Below, piece after piece: positions 24,568 through 33,328 of a DNA stretch of 34,993 bases. The notes under the pieces are model-generated. The model saw only the letters and a list, made by a program, of their open reading frames with translations. It did no database searches and was not told the DNA's origin. The stretch spans positions 1 through 34,993 of the forward strand of contig DAOUPT010000034.1 of the NCBI GenBank assembly GCA_030626025.1. The letters are read 5' to 3'. The position numbers and the translations under genes are program-made. The DNA comes from Anderseniella sp. Lineage in GTDB: Bacteria; Pseudomonadota; Alphaproteobacteria; Rhizobiales; Aestuariivirgaceae. Each line of letters begins with the position of its first letter. The first letter of the stretch is position 1.

Positions 24568-24614
24568 CCACGTTTACGGTTTATGCTTTTCTCATGTTGT
24601 TTTATATGTCTGGC

Positions 24615-25868
24615 TCAGGACACAATCGAATTCATGGCTTTCAGAAATTCGATGACCTCCCCTTGCGTATTGTAGTGACAAAGAGAAACGCGAACACAGC
24701 TTTTCAAATCCAACGGGGTCAGAATATTGGCCGAATAGTGATCGGCTTTTCGAACATGAACACGAATGCCGCGAGCAGAGAGTTCCGAAACGATATCCTC
24801 AGAATCGAGATCCTTGACATACAGGGAAACGAGCCCCTCACGATGGGCGTTGTGAGTTCCTCCAATCAATCCGATTTCCGGCATGGCCGACAAGCCTTTG
24901 GCGGTGTTGCTTCCTGACAACATGAGATTCGTCAGAAATCTTTCATGCTCGAACATGGCGCGGGCGGCGGCTTCTATACGTGCCCGTTGACCTGATACAT
25001 CGCAAACACGACTTCCCAGCCATTCCAGGTATCTGACAACTTCAGAGAACGTAGCATAAGAGCCCGTATCCCTTGTTCCTAGCTCCCATGGGGTGCCGGG
25101 CGCATCCACCAGCGTGTCATGTGGCATCTTTGCCAGGCGATCTGATATCCATGCGATCCCATAGCCATGTCTGGAGAAAACCTTGTAAGGCGAAATCACA
25201 TAGCCATCGATATCATAACTTTCGATATCCACGCCCCCATGGGCTGCATGTTGAATACCATCTACGATAATCACGCATTCCGGCGCCACACTGCGGATCG
25301 CGCGGGCAATTGCTGCCACATCCACGGAAATTCCAGTGACCGGGGATGTATGTAAAATTGTCGCCACACGCGTGTCGGCGCTGATGATTGGTAAATAATC
25401 ATCAACTGTCACAGTACCGGTTTGCGAGTTATGATCAGCAGCCCGGTAGGACCTTTTGGTAATGCCCGCCCATTTCAAGCAGGCGCTGCGAGTAGCAGGA
25501 TGCTCAAGCGTGCTGCCGATTACCTGTCCCCCTTCTGCAGTACCAAGGCAAGCGCTTCTCACCAACCGAAACAGCAACTCGGTGCCGCTTTCACCAACAA
25601 AGACTTGTCCGCCTGCTGCGTTAAAAAAGGTTCTGATGTCTTTTTTTGCCTGGTCAATTGTTTTTACCAAGTGATGGGAGGCCGGGTTGTCACGCCCCTG
25701 ATTATCGGGAAAGGCTGCATATTCTGCAGAACGCTCGACAACAGATTTCAGCGTTAGAGAACCACCGGCATTTTCAAAGAAAATGCGTGGCCCCTGAACA
25801 GGACAGGTATCAACCAGAGAAAATCTGTCACGAATCTCATCCATTAATCCGGGGGTGTTTGCAAACAT
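24615..25868 (-). CDS. Class V aminotransferase-fold PLP enzyme (cysteine desulfurase-like)
   Basis: A 417-residue PLP enzyme. The lysine that binds PLP is Lys229 in ISPYKVFSRHGYG; Asp203 and the following Gln-His in VDGIQHAAH are the ring-contact residues; FFENAGGSLTL opens the fold. GESGTELLFRLVRS and GSTLEHPATRS bind the phosphate. No SufS-type flexible-loop Cys was identified, so desulfurase activity is doubtful; the chemistry could also be an aminotransferase or kynureninase-like elimination. It is divergent from the LysR gene, which is likely its regulator. It lies inside the insert between the two cobD 3' ends. Confidence 0.83.
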   Translation of the reverse strand: MFANTPGLMDEIRDRFSLVDTCPVQGPRIFFENAGGSLTLKSVVERSAEYAAFPDNQGRDNPASHHLVKTIDQAKKDIRTFFNAAGGQVFVGESGTELLFRLVRSACLGTAEGGQVIGSTLEHPATRSACLKWAGITKRSYRAADHNSQTGTVTVDDYLPIISADTRVATILHTSPVTGISVDVAAIARAIRSVAPECVIIVDGIQHAAHGGVDIESYDIDGYVISPYKVFSRHGYGIAWISDRLAKMPHDTLVDAPGTPWELGTRDTGSYATFSEVVRYLEWLGSRVCDVSGQRARIEAAARAMFEHERFLTNLMLSGSNTAKGLSAMPEIGLIGGTHNAHREGLVSLYVKDLDSEDIVSELSARGIRVHVRKADHYSANILTPLDLKSCVRVSLCHYNTQGEVIEFLKAMNSIVS

Positions 25869-25955
25869 CGTGTTTTCCTTTTCTATGGACCTTTATGCAG
25901 AACAGATAAAAACACTGCTCATTGCTTTTATTCAGTTGGCAAAGGAGTAACACAG

Positions 25956-25982
25956 GATTATCATTTGATTTAGTTTATAATC
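25956..25982. promoter_or_regulatory. Inverted repeat, candidate LysR-regulator operator
   Basis: GATTAT at 25956-25961 and ATAATC at 25977-25982 form a perfect 6-base inverted repeat with a 15-base AT-rich gap. It lies in the 139-base intergenic space between the class V enzyme and the LysR gene, 25 bases before the LysR start, as expected for an autoregulatory LysR site. No binding data, inference only. Confidence 0.4.
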
Positions 25983-26007
25983 ATGTTGCTTATCGAAAGA
26001 AAATGTA

Positions 26008-26889
26008 TTGGATATTCGATTTCTTGAAAGCCTGATTGCGGTCGTTGAAACAGGATCAATAGCCGCTGCGGCACGCGTGCAAAACCTGACGCCAGCAGCC
26101 ATCGGACAGCGTATTCGAACTTTGGAAAACGATATCGGCCAACCGCTCTTGTCGCGTAGTGGTCACAAAGCCCATCCCACACAGGCGTGCCTCAATCTCA
26201 TGGCTCGCGCACGTCTGCTGGTACGTGAAAGCCGGGCTCTTAAGGCGGATGTCGATCTTTCCGGATTAAGCGGCCACGTACGGTTGGGCGCGATCTCTAC
26301 AGCCCTTACAGATTTCATGCCGAAAATTGTCAAGCATATTTCCACAAAGGCACCGGATGCTGAGCTAACCATCGTACCGGGTTCCTCCGCAGGGCTCTAT
26401 GACATGCTGATCAAGCAGGAATTGGATGCCGCTATTGTGGTCAAGCCGACGTTTCATCTGCCAAAACAAATTCAGGCAAGCGCAATTATCAGGCAACGTC
26501 TGGTTTTGATCAGTTCCGACAGGTCCAATTTGTCTCCACAAAAAACTCTCAAGCAAACGCCGCTAATCGTCTATGATAAGGCATCCTGGGGCGGCAGAAT
26601 TGCCTGGGAGTGGATAAAGAAACAACAAATCGACATTACGGTCCTGTGCGAGGTGGATTCGCCTGAGATGATCGCCATTCTGGTAGAGCAGGGTCTTGGC
26701 ATCGCAGTACTGCCAGAATGGACAGGGCTGATGGAAAGACACAGTGACCTCATCGTGACGCCGATTAGCTCGCACCCAAAGTATCAACGCGAAATATGGT
26801 TTTTATCCCACCAAATGACCGCTGCCCGAAAACTGGTTACGCTTGCACAAGCTGCAATCAATCCCCGTTCTTCTAATACAACGGGCTGA
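26008..26889 (+). CDS. LysR family transcriptional regulator
   Basis: A 293-residue regulator. The N-terminal winged helix-turn-helix runs DIRFLESLIAVVETGSIAAA, then AARVQNLTPAAIGQRIRTLE (to about residue 60), the standard LysR fingerprint. The effector-binding domain (about 88-290) contains GHVRLGAISTALTDFMPKIV and a second-half motif LVEQGLGIAVLPEW. The start appears to be TTG 26008; no ATG lies in frame near the helix-turn-helix. The gene is transcribed away from the class V enzyme gene, the usual LysR layout, so control of that gene and formerly of the nitrilase is likely. It ends 6 bases before the cobD stop. Confidence 0.9.
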   Translation: MDIRFLESLIAVVETGSIAAAARVQNLTPAAIGQRIRTLENDIGQPLLSRSGHKAHPTQACLNLMARARLLVRESRALKADVDLSGLSGHVRLGAISTALTDFMPKIVKHISTKAPDAELTIVPGSSAGLYDMLIKQELDAAIVVKPTFHLPKQIQASAIIRQRLVLISSDRSNLSPQKTLKQTPLIVYDKASWGGRIAWEWIKKQQIDITVLCEVDSPEMIAILVEQGLGIAVLPEWTGLMERHSDLIVTPISSHPKYQREIWFLSHQMTAARKLVTLAQAAINPRSSNTTG

Positions 26890-26895
26890 GGTTCT

Positions 26896-27885
26896 CTAAA
26901 CAAACAGCCAGCAGAAAAAGATGATGATCATCAGCAAAATGAGTGACTGGTTATAAAGTTTCAGGGCAGTGCGGATGTCGTTGGCGTTGAGGTCTTTGCG
27001 GCCATCGCCCATCCAGGGCAGGTCTACGATGCGGCCGGTGTAAATTCGTGGGCCACCGAGGCGGATGTCGAGGACGCCGGCCATGGCAGCTTCCGGCCAG
27101 CCGGCGTTGGGGGAGGTGTGTTTTTTGGCGTCGTGCCAGATGGTTGCGAGGCTGCGCGAAGTGGCCATCGGGTTGGTCAGGCTGGCGGCGCTGGCAAATA
27201 ACAGGCCGGTCAGGCGAGCACCGATGAGGTTGACCAGATCATCAAGTCGGGCGGCGGCCCAGCCAAATGTCAGGTATTGCGCCGATTTGTAGCCGATCAT
27301 GCTGTCGGCGGTGTTGATGACTTTATAGACGGCGATGCCGGGCAGGCCGAACACGGCTAGCCAGAAAGCCGGGGCGACAATGCCATCGGAGGTGTTTTCG
27401 GCCAGACTTTCAATGGCGGCGCGTGAGACATCGGAAACGTTGAGGTTGGTGGTGTCGCGCCCGACGATGTGGCTGAGGGCTTGGCGGCCTTCGATAATGT
27501 CGTTCTCGAGTGCATCGGCAACGCGGCGGACAAAGCGTTTGAGTTCTTTTTGGGCCAGCAGGGGGACGGCTAGCAAGGCTTCAACTATGGCGCTGTATTC
27601 GAAATTCCGCAGAAATCCGGTCAGGGGGAGGGTGATGAGCAGGACGAGCATGATCAGTGCTACAATGGCGAAAAGGCCTTTGAGGCGGTTCCATAAAGGG
27701 CTTTTTTCGGGAGTATTCAGCCGTTTGTCGAAGCGGTTTAACAGGCTGCCGTACCATTCAACCGGATGGCCGAAACGTTTGTGCAGCCATTGTGGATAGC
27801 CGACCAGCCGTTCAATCGCCAGAGCCAGAAAAGCAATGAGAAAGGTGTGGGTCAGGTCGAAAGCGGGTAGGGGAATGAGATCCAT
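26896..27885 (-). CDS. cobD: Adenosylcobinamide-phosphate synthase (CbiB/CobD)
   Basis: A 329-residue membrane protein that attaches aminopropanol (phosphate) to adenosylcobyric acid. Signatures: RLVGYPQWLHKRFGHPVEWYG near the N-terminus, SHIVGRDTTNLNVSDVSRAAIESLAENTSDG with an APAFWLAVFGLPG helix, VINTADSMIGYKS, PNAGWPEAAMAGVLDIRLGG and the hydrophobic C-terminus IIFFCWLFV. The gene is the fourth of the operon cobB-cobQ-bluB-cobD, with two bases between the bluB stop and its start. Its 3' end is duplicated in diverged form 3 kb away at 23927. Confidence 0.96.
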   Translation of the reverse strand: MDLIPLPAFDLTHTFLIAFLALAIERLVGYPQWLHKRFGHPVEWYGSLLNRFDKRLNTPEKSPLWNRLKGLFAIVALIMLVLLITLPLTGFLRNFEYSAIVEALLAVPLLAQKELKRFVRRVADALENDIIEGRQALSHIVGRDTTNLNVSDVSRAAIESLAENTSDGIVAPAFWLAVFGLPGIAVYKVINTADSMIGYKSAQYLTFGWAAARLDDLVNLIGARLTGLLFASAASLTNPMATSRSLATIWHDAKKHTSPNAGWPEAAMAGVLDIRLGGPRIYTGRIVDLPWMGDGRKDLNANDIRTALKLYNQSLILLMIIIFFCWLFV

Positions 27886-27887
27886 TG

Positions 27888-28535
27888 CTAGAGCTTTTTA
27901 TAGAAAGCTGACAGGTCGGTGCGGGTTTCCCAGCCGGCGGTTTCCAGTTCCGGGGTGAGCATTTCCTGCTGGGGCCAACCTACGCAAAGATAGGCGATTA
28001 ACTGCAAGTTTTCCGGCGTTTCGCAGGCTTTTGCAACGGCCTCGGGTTCAAGAATCGACACCCAGCCAACGCCCAATCCACGCGCCCGAGCGGCAAGCCA
28101 GAAGGTGTGAATGGCAGTGACAACTGAGTAAGCGGTCATCTCGGGCATGGTTTTACGGCCAACGCCTTTGCCCTTGGTTGTGGTAGTGTCGGCAAAGACG
28201 GCCAATTGCACCGGGGCTTCGCGCAGGCCTTCCAGTTTTAAACCGGCGTAGTTGGTTTTGTCATCGCCGTGATAGTCGGCAAGAGCCTCGGCGTTGCACT
28301 TTTCGAATGTATTTACAATGGCTTGGCGGCGAACCGGGTCGGCCAGTTCGATGAAGCGCCAGGGCTGACTAAGGCCAACGGAAGGGGACATATTGGCCAG
28401 TTGCAGGCATTCCTGCACGAGAGTTTCATCAACCGCCTGTGCTGTAAAACGGCGGACGTCGCGGCGCCAGGCGATCAGATCGGCAAAATTGGCGCGGAAA
28501 TCGCTGTCGAATGATTTTCCGTGAGGTTTCAGCAT
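27888..28535 (-). CDS. bluB: 5,6-dimethylbenzimidazole synthase
   Basis: A 215-residue flavin-destructase of the nitroreductase fold that converts FMNH2 and oxygen to the B12 lower ligand. It contains LIAWRRDVRRFTAQAVDE, ANMSPSVGLSQPWRFI, ATYPE-like PEMTAYSVVTAIHTFWLAARARGLGVGWVSI and CVGWPQ. The placement inside a cobalamin operon and SPSVGLSQPWRF support BluB rather than a general nitroreductase. It overlaps the cobQ end by seven bases. Its presence means that the organism can make its own DMB, consistent with oxygen-using metabolism. Confidence 0.94.
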   Translation of the reverse strand: MLKPHGKSFDSDFRANFADLIAWRRDVRRFTAQAVDETLVQECLQLANMSPSVGLSQPWRFIELADPVRRQAIVNTFEKCNAEALADYHGDDKTNYAGLKLEGLREAPVQLAVFADTTTTKGKGVGRKTMPEMTAYSVVTAIHTFWLAARARGLGVGWVSILEPEAVAKACETPENLQLIAYLCVGWPQQEMLTPELETAGWETRTDLSAFYKKL

Positions 28536-30007
28536 GTTACAGGTGTCGCTATATCGAGAATTTGTTCAAGATCGAGATGTTCTGCCAAGTGTTGTGCCAG
28601 AGCATCAAGGGTTTGGTCAATAATGGCTTCATAGCCGGAATTTGGGGCGGAGACACCCTGGAGATTAAGGTATTTACGGCGGAATCCGTCTTCTCCAAAG
28701 CACCCGTGCAGATAAGTTCCGCTGATGTTGCCATTGGTTGCTCCTTCGTCGGTGCCGTTGACGCTAGCGCCGCTGATTTGGGCAAAAGGTTTTTTGCAAT
28801 CCGGGCCGGTGGTCTCACCTAGATGGATTTCATAACCACTGATCGGCATTTTGGTTTGACAATGAGTGCCGCTGACATTGGTCAGGGTTTTGTCACCGGT
28901 CAGGATGGTTTTGATATCGAGCAGGCCAAGGCCATCGATGGTTTCGGGAGCACCTTCAACGCCATCGGGGTCGGCGATGGTTTGGCCAAGCATTTGATAA
29001 CCGCCGCACAGGCCAAGTACATGACCACCGCGACGAGCGTGGGCGAGGATGTCGATATCCCAACCTTGCTGGCGCAGATATTTGAGATCGGCGATGGTGG
29101 CTTTTGAACCGGGGATAATGATCAAATTGGTGCGCGCCGGGATCGGGCTGCCCGGCTGGATGATTTCAAGTGTGACGCCGTCTTCGATTTTTAGCGGATC
29201 GAGGTCATCAAAATTGGCGATGCGGGACAGGCGGGGAACGGAGATGTGAAAATCACCACTGCCGGTGGTGGCAGTATTTTCCAGTGCAACGGCATCTTCG
29301 GCCGGGAGCTTTGCGGCGTCGGCAAAATGCGGGATGATGCCGAGGCAGGGTACGCTGGTTACATCTTCGAGAATCAGGCGACCTTCATCAAACAGGTCAA
29401 TACTGCCGTGGAAGTTGTTGATGATGAATCCTTTTAGCCGCTCGGCGTCTTTTCGCGAGATCACCTGAAAAGTACCGGCGATGGAGGCGATGACGCCGCC
29501 GCGATGAATGTCGCCGATCAGCAGCACCGGGATGTCAGCAGCGTGGGCAAAGCCCATATTGGCAATATCGCCCTGACGCAGGTTTATTTCGGCCGGTGAA
29601 CCGGCTCCTTCGATAATGATCAGGTCGGCTTCCTGTTTCAGCCGGTTGAAACTGTCGAGAATGCGCGGCATGTATTTCTCGCGGGTCTTCATGTAGTCGC
29701 GGGCGCTTAGGGTCGTTTCGGCTTTGCCCTGAATGATGACTTGGGCGCCGGTGGTGGATTCCGGTTTCAGCAGCACAGGGTTCATGTGGACTGAGGTTGG
29801 GACACGGGCGGCACGGGCTTGCAGGGCCTGAGCCCGGCCTATTTCGCCACCGTCGGCGGTGACAGCGGCGTTATTTGACATGTTTTGCGGTTTGAACGGG
29901 CGTACTTTCAGGCCCTGATTGGTGAAGGCGCGGGCGAGTCCGGCAACGATCAGCGATTTGCCGACGTCAGAGCCGGTGCCTTGCAGCATGATGGCTTTGG
30001 TGGTCAT
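28529..30007 (-). CDS. cobQ: Cobyric acid synthase
   Basis: A 492-residue glutamine amidotransferase that amidates the b, d, e and g side chains of adenosylcobyrinate a,c-diamide. The N-terminal ATPase-like domain begins MLQGTGSDVGKS (residues 7-18), with PQNMSNNAAVTADGGEIGRAQ and IEGAGSPAEINL. The C-terminal amidotransferase domain has the nucleophile Cys334 in GLCGGYQMLG and the His in GTYLHGCFG. The length is normal. Overlap with bluB of seven bases shows translational coupling. A palindromic repeat lies between its start and the cobB end. Confidence 0.97.
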   Translation of the reverse strand: MTTKAIMLQGTGSDVGKSLIVAGLARAFTNQGLKVRPFKPQNMSNNAAVTADGGEIGRAQALQARAARVPTSVHMNPVLLKPESTTGAQVIIQGKAETTLSARDYMKTREKYMPRILDSFNRLKQEADLIIIEGAGSPAEINLRQGDIANMGFAHAADIPVLLIGDIHRGGVIASIAGTFQVISRKDAERLKGFIINNFHGSIDLFDEGRLILEDVTSVPCLGIIPHFADAAKLPAEDAVALENTATTGSGDFHISVPRLSRIANFDDLDPLKIEDGVTLEIIQPGSPIPARTNLIIIPGSKATIADLKYLRQQGWDIDILAHARRGGHVLGLCGGYQMLGQTIADPDGVEGAPETIDGLGLLDIKTILTGDKTLTNVSGTHCQTKMPISGYEIHLGETTGPDCKKPFAQISGASVNGTDEGATNGNISGTYLHGCFGEDGFRRKYLNLQGVSAPNSGYEAIIDQTLDALAQHLAEHLDLEQILDIATPVTC

Positions 30008-30019
30008 GCTCTCATCCTT

Positions 30020-30103
30020 GTCATTCCCGCGCAGGCGGGAATCCAGGGCAACAGGCTAGAACGGTGCAAATCTACCCTGGATTCCCGCCTGCGCGGGAAT
30101 GAC
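30020..30103. repeat. Inverted repeat with perfect 29-base arms
   Basis: The arms are 30020-30048 and 30075-30103, exact reverse complements across 29 bases, starting GTCATTCCCGCGCAGG and ending CGCGGGAATGAC, around a 26-base centre. Each arm itself contains an inner palindrome (TTCCCGC...GCGGGAA). This is the common extragenic palindrome type of proteobacteria. It lies between cobB and cobQ, inside the operon, where the hairpin may stabilise or attenuate the transcript. Confidence 0.85.
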
Positions 30104-30149
30104 GGAAGACGGTGAAGAACAAAAGAAGTATGGTTTGCTGGGTTCTCTC

Positions 30150-31442
30150 TCATGCAGATGCCTCGTCGATGACATGGGCGTAGGAGCCCATGATTTTACC
30201 GCGTCTCAGGCCCATGTGGCCGATGGGTTTGCCGGTGGTGTCTTTGGCTTCGAATAGCGGGTCGGCTTGTTTTTGGTCTTGGATGGTCGAGAAATGAAAC
30301 TCGTGAGCTTTTAGCTTTTTGGGCCAAGGCAGTGCGCCGGTGTGGGTAAGGCTGCGATAGCCAAGGGTAAGCTTGCGATTGGCAAAGCTGGTGGTGACCG
30401 GCAGTAATCCGGTCATGGCATGGTGATTACCGTCTTTGTCGATGATGCCATCGCCAAGAACCATATAGCCACCGCATTCGCCGTAAATCAGGGCATTGCT
30501 GGTTTTCAGGCTGTTGAGGAAATTTGTATTGGCAGCCAGTTTGCCGCCGTGCAATTCAGGATAACCGCCGGGCAGGAATATGGCATCGGCGGTTTTGTCA
30601 GGGGCTTCATCGGCCAACGGGGAAAAGGGGATGATTTCTGCACCGGCGCTTTTCCAAGCGGTTTCCAGATGCGGGTAGAAAAATCCGAAGGCTTCATCGC
30701 GGGCAATGGCAATGCGCTGGCCGAGAGGGGGAAGCGGGGTTGCTGTGTCGGTTGTAATGTCGGGCAGCGGTTTTGCCAGTGCTATCAAGCTTTGCAAATC
30801 AACACTGGCGGTGCCGATTTCACCGGCCCGCGCGACAAAGGCCTTGATTTCGGGATGTTCATTAGCCTGTACCAGACCGAGGTGGCGGGATGGCAATTGC
30901 AAATCGCTGACCCGCGGTATGGCACCGATGACCTTGATGCCGATGGTCTCGACTGCCTGTTTGAGTAGACGGATGTGGCGGTCGCTTGAAACCCAGTTGA
31001 GAATGACACCGGCGAGGTTGATATCGCTGCGCAGTTCGGCAAAACCTTTGACCAGAGCGGCGATGGACTGGGCCTGATGGGAGCAATTAACCACCAGAAT
31101 GACTGGTAAATCCAGCTTGGCGGCAAGGTCAGCGGTTGAGCCTTTGCCAAGTTCAGGCCCATCAAACAGACCCATGACGCCCTCGATGATGACCAACTGG
31201 CTCGATTGGGCAAGTTGGGCCAGATTTTGGGCGATGGTTTGCGGGCGCATGGCCCATTGATCAAGATTGAGGCAAGGGCGACCGGAGCTTTCGGTATGGA
31301 AGCAGGGATCGATATAGTCGGGGCCGACTTTGGCCGAGGCGACCTTGACACCGGACTGACGCAAGGCAGCGAGCAGGGAAAGGGTGACCACGGTTTTTCC
31401 TGAACCTGAGGAGGGGGCGGCAATGATGATACCGTTGGTCAA
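30150..31442 (-). CDS. cobB: Cobyrinate a,c-diamide synthase
   Basis: A glutamine amidotransferase (CbiA type) that amidates the a and c side chains of cobyrinic or hydrogenobyrinic acid. I place the start at TTG 31442 because it has a ribosome site (CAGGA, about nine bases upstream) and the protein then begins directly with TNGIIIAAPSSGSGKT, the P-loop; an ATG-initiated frame to 31517 would overlap the divergent cbiD start. This gives 430 residues. The C-terminal domain carries GECGGYMVLG with the nucleophile Cys and the His of YAHVIDE. PCFHTESSGRPCLNLDQWAM is a family signature. It is the first gene of cobB-cobQ-bluB-cobD. Confidence 0.94.
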   Translation of the reverse strand: MTNGIIIAAPSSGSGKTVVTLSLLAALRQSGVKVASAKVGPDYIDPCFHTESSGRPCLNLDQWAMRPQTIAQNLAQLAQSSQLVIIEGVMGLFDGPELGKGSTADLAAKLDLPVILVVNCSHQAQSIAALVKGFAELRSDINLAGVILNWVSSDRHIRLLKQAVETIGIKVIGAIPRVSDLQLPSRHLGLVQANEHPEIKAFVARAGEIGTASVDLQSLIALAKPLPDITTDTATPLPPLGQRIAIARDEAFGFFYPHLETAWKSAGAEIIPFSPLADEAPDKTADAIFLPGGYPELHGGKLAANTNFLNSLKTSNALIYGECGGYMVLGDGIIDKDGNHHAMTGLLPVTTSFANRKLTLGYRSLTHTGALPWPKKLKAHEFHFSTIQDQKQADPLFEAKDTTGKPIGHMGLRRGKIMGSYAHVIDEASA

Positions 31443-31492
31443 AGCGATGGAATCCTGTTCTTTAATGTCTACACAGCTTATAAGGTTTTGTG

Positions 31493-32575
31493 ATGGATGA
31501 TACCAATAGAAATACACTTAGACGAGGCTGGACAACCGGGGCATGTGCAACCGCGGCAACCAAAGCGGCTTTAACGGCATTGCTGACCGGCAAGTTTCCT
31601 GATCCGGTGCAAATAACGCTGCCTAAAGGCCAGACACCGGCCTTTGCGCTGGCGCTGGAGGGTTTGCAGGAAGATCAGGCCTGCGCCGGAATTATCAAAG
31701 ATGCAGGGGATGATCCCGATGTTACCCACGGATGTTTGGTGATTTCCACGGTGCGGCTGGTGGAGACGCCGGGTGTTTTGTTCAAGGCAGGCGAGGGGGT
31801 CGGGAGGGTGACCAAGGCGGGTTTGCCGATTGGCGTGGGTGAACCAGCGATCAATCCGGTGCCGCGTCAGCTAATGAGTGCTGTGGTTGAGGAATTGATT
31901 CAGCAACACGGCGTAAACGGCGGGGTGGAAATAGAAATATCAATTCGTGACGGGGCTAAACTGGCCGAGAAAACCTGGAACCCGCGGCTTGGTATCGTCG
32001 GTGGTTTGTCGGTGCTTGGAACAACCGGCATTGTCAATCCGTTCTCCTGTTCAGCCTGGATTGCTTCTATTCATCGCGGCATTGATGTGGCGCGGGCTGA
32101 GGGTTTGACTCATCTGGCCGGGGCGACCGGCTCGACGTCGGAAACAGCGGTGCAGGAATTGTATGGCCTGCCGGATCAGGCGATGCTTGATATGGGGGAT
32201 TTTGTTGGTGGCTTGTTGAAGTATCTCCGCAAACATCCGGTCGAGCGAGTGACGGTTGGCGGGGGGCTGGCCAAACTCACCAAGCTGGCGCAAGGGGCGA
32301 TGGATCTGCATTCGGGGCGCAGTCAGGTTGATTTTGACTGGCTGGCACAGGAAGTTGCCGGGCTTGGTGGTGAACCTTCATTGTGTGAGAAGATTTCCAG
32401 TGCTAACACGGTGCTGGAAGTTGCAGAACTGACCGGCAAAGAAAATCTGGACATTGGGCCTCATATAGCCGAAAAGGCGCGCGACAGGGCGCAAGACCTT
32501 TTACGGGGTGCGCCAGTGAAAGTAGATATTGTCGTCGTGGATAGAAAAGGAAAAGTCGTTGGCCGCTCGGGATAG
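31493..32575 (+). CDS. cbiD: Cobalt-precorrin-5B C1-methyltransferase (CbiD)
   Basis: A 360-residue enzyme of corrin ring methylation. It opens LRRGWTTGACATAATKAAL, a CbiD hallmark, and has KDAGDDPDVTHG, VGRVTKAGLPIGVGEPAINPVP, NPRLGIVGGLSVLGTTGIV and GDFVGGLLKY. GTG 31490 just before the ATG is a possible start. It is divergent from cobB with about 50 bases between starts. CbiD classically serves the cobalt-early pathway, where it methylates C1; in organisms that have the cobJ/cobM/cobK set but no cobF it takes this role. No cobF was seen in the window. Confidence 0.93.
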   Translation: MDDTNRNTLRRGWTTGACATAATKAALTALLTGKFPDPVQITLPKGQTPAFALALEGLQEDQACAGIIKDAGDDPDVTHGCLVISTVRLVETPGVLFKAGEGVGRVTKAGLPIGVGEPAINPVPRQLMSAVVEELIQQHGVNGGVEIEISIRDGAKLAEKTWNPRLGIVGGLSVLGTTGIVNPFSCSAWIASIHRGIDVARAEGLTHLAGATGSTSETAVQELYGLPDQAMLDMGDFVGGLLKYLRKHPVERVTVGGGLAKLTKLAQGAMDLHSGRSQVDFDWLAQEVAGLGGEPSLCEKISSANTVLEVAELTGKENLDIGPHIAEKARDRAQDLLRGAPVKVDIVVVDRKGKVVGRSG

Positions 32576-33302
32576 TAAACGGATATTGATTTTAGGTGGA
32601 ACCGGCGAGGCCAGACGGCTGGCACCGATGTTGATGGATGCCGGTTATTCGGTGGTAACGTCATTGGCCGGGGTGACATCTGACCCCAATTTGCCACAGG
32701 GCGAGGTGCGGACCGGCGGGTTTGGCGGTGTTGAGGGGCTGGTGGAATACATTAAAGCCGAGAACATCGTTGCCATTGTTGATGCCACCCATCCCTTTGC
32801 CGAACAGATTACCCGGCATGGATTTGAAGCGGCAAAGCAGACAAATATCTCTTATGTGCGCATGGAGCGCCGCCCTTGGAAACCACTTGCCCGCGAACGC
32901 TGGCGGTTGGTGCCTGATGTGGATGCGGCGGTTAAGGCTTTGCGCAAGGATGCACGGGTTTTTGTCACCATAGGGCGCAAGGATCTGGCGAAATTTGCGG
33001 AACGGGAAGATTTAAGTGTCATGGCCCGGTCAATTGAATTGCCCGAAATGGAACTGCCCGAAAACTGGCGCTTTATTCTCGGACGCCCGCCGTTCTCAGT
33101 TTACGATGAAGTCGAATTGATGCGGCAAAACAAGATCAACGTTCTGGTGACTAAAAATGCTGGTGGCAAGGCAGTGTCAGCCAAATTGCAGGCAGCACGG
33201 GAGTTGGGTATCGAGATCATCATGATCGAACGCCCCGATATCCCCGAAATCCGCAAAGTGCGCTCGGTTGATCAGGTCATGCGGTTCTTGCCGGGGGCTT
33301 GA
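32559..33302 (+). CDS. cobK: Precorrin-6A reductase
   Basis: A 247-residue NADPH-dependent reductase of the corrin ring. It begins KRILILGGTGEARRLAPML, with IVAIVDATHPFAEQITRHGFEA, ERRPWKPLARERW, VFVTIGRKDLAKF, LVTKNAGGKAVSAKLQAARELG and IEIIMIERPDIPE. The start is taken as TTG 32559 because AAAAGG stands eight bases before it; the frame continues upstream to a TTG at 32529 without a ribosome site. The start overlaps the end of cbiD by 17 bases, so the two genes are co-translated. Confidence 0.93.
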   Translation: MAARDSKRILILGGTGEARRLAPMLMDAGYSVVTSLAGVTSDPNLPQGEVRTGGFGGVEGLVEYIKAENIVAIVDATHPFAEQITRHGFEAAKQTNISYVRMERRPWKPLARERWRLVPDVDAAVKALRKDARVFVTIGRKDLAKFAEREDLSVMARSIELPEMELPENWRFILGRPPFSVYDEVELMRQNKINVLVTKNAGGKAVSAKLQAARELGIEIIMIERPDIPEIRKVRSVDQVMRFLPGA

Positions 33303-33328
33303 GGGGCTTTTGAGGAGACTGGTTCTCA

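Noticed and set aside
31443-31492. Cobalamin riboswitch between cobB and cbiD
   Set aside because: The gap is about 50 bases, far too short, and none of the cob units shows an obvious B12-box sequence upstream within the window.
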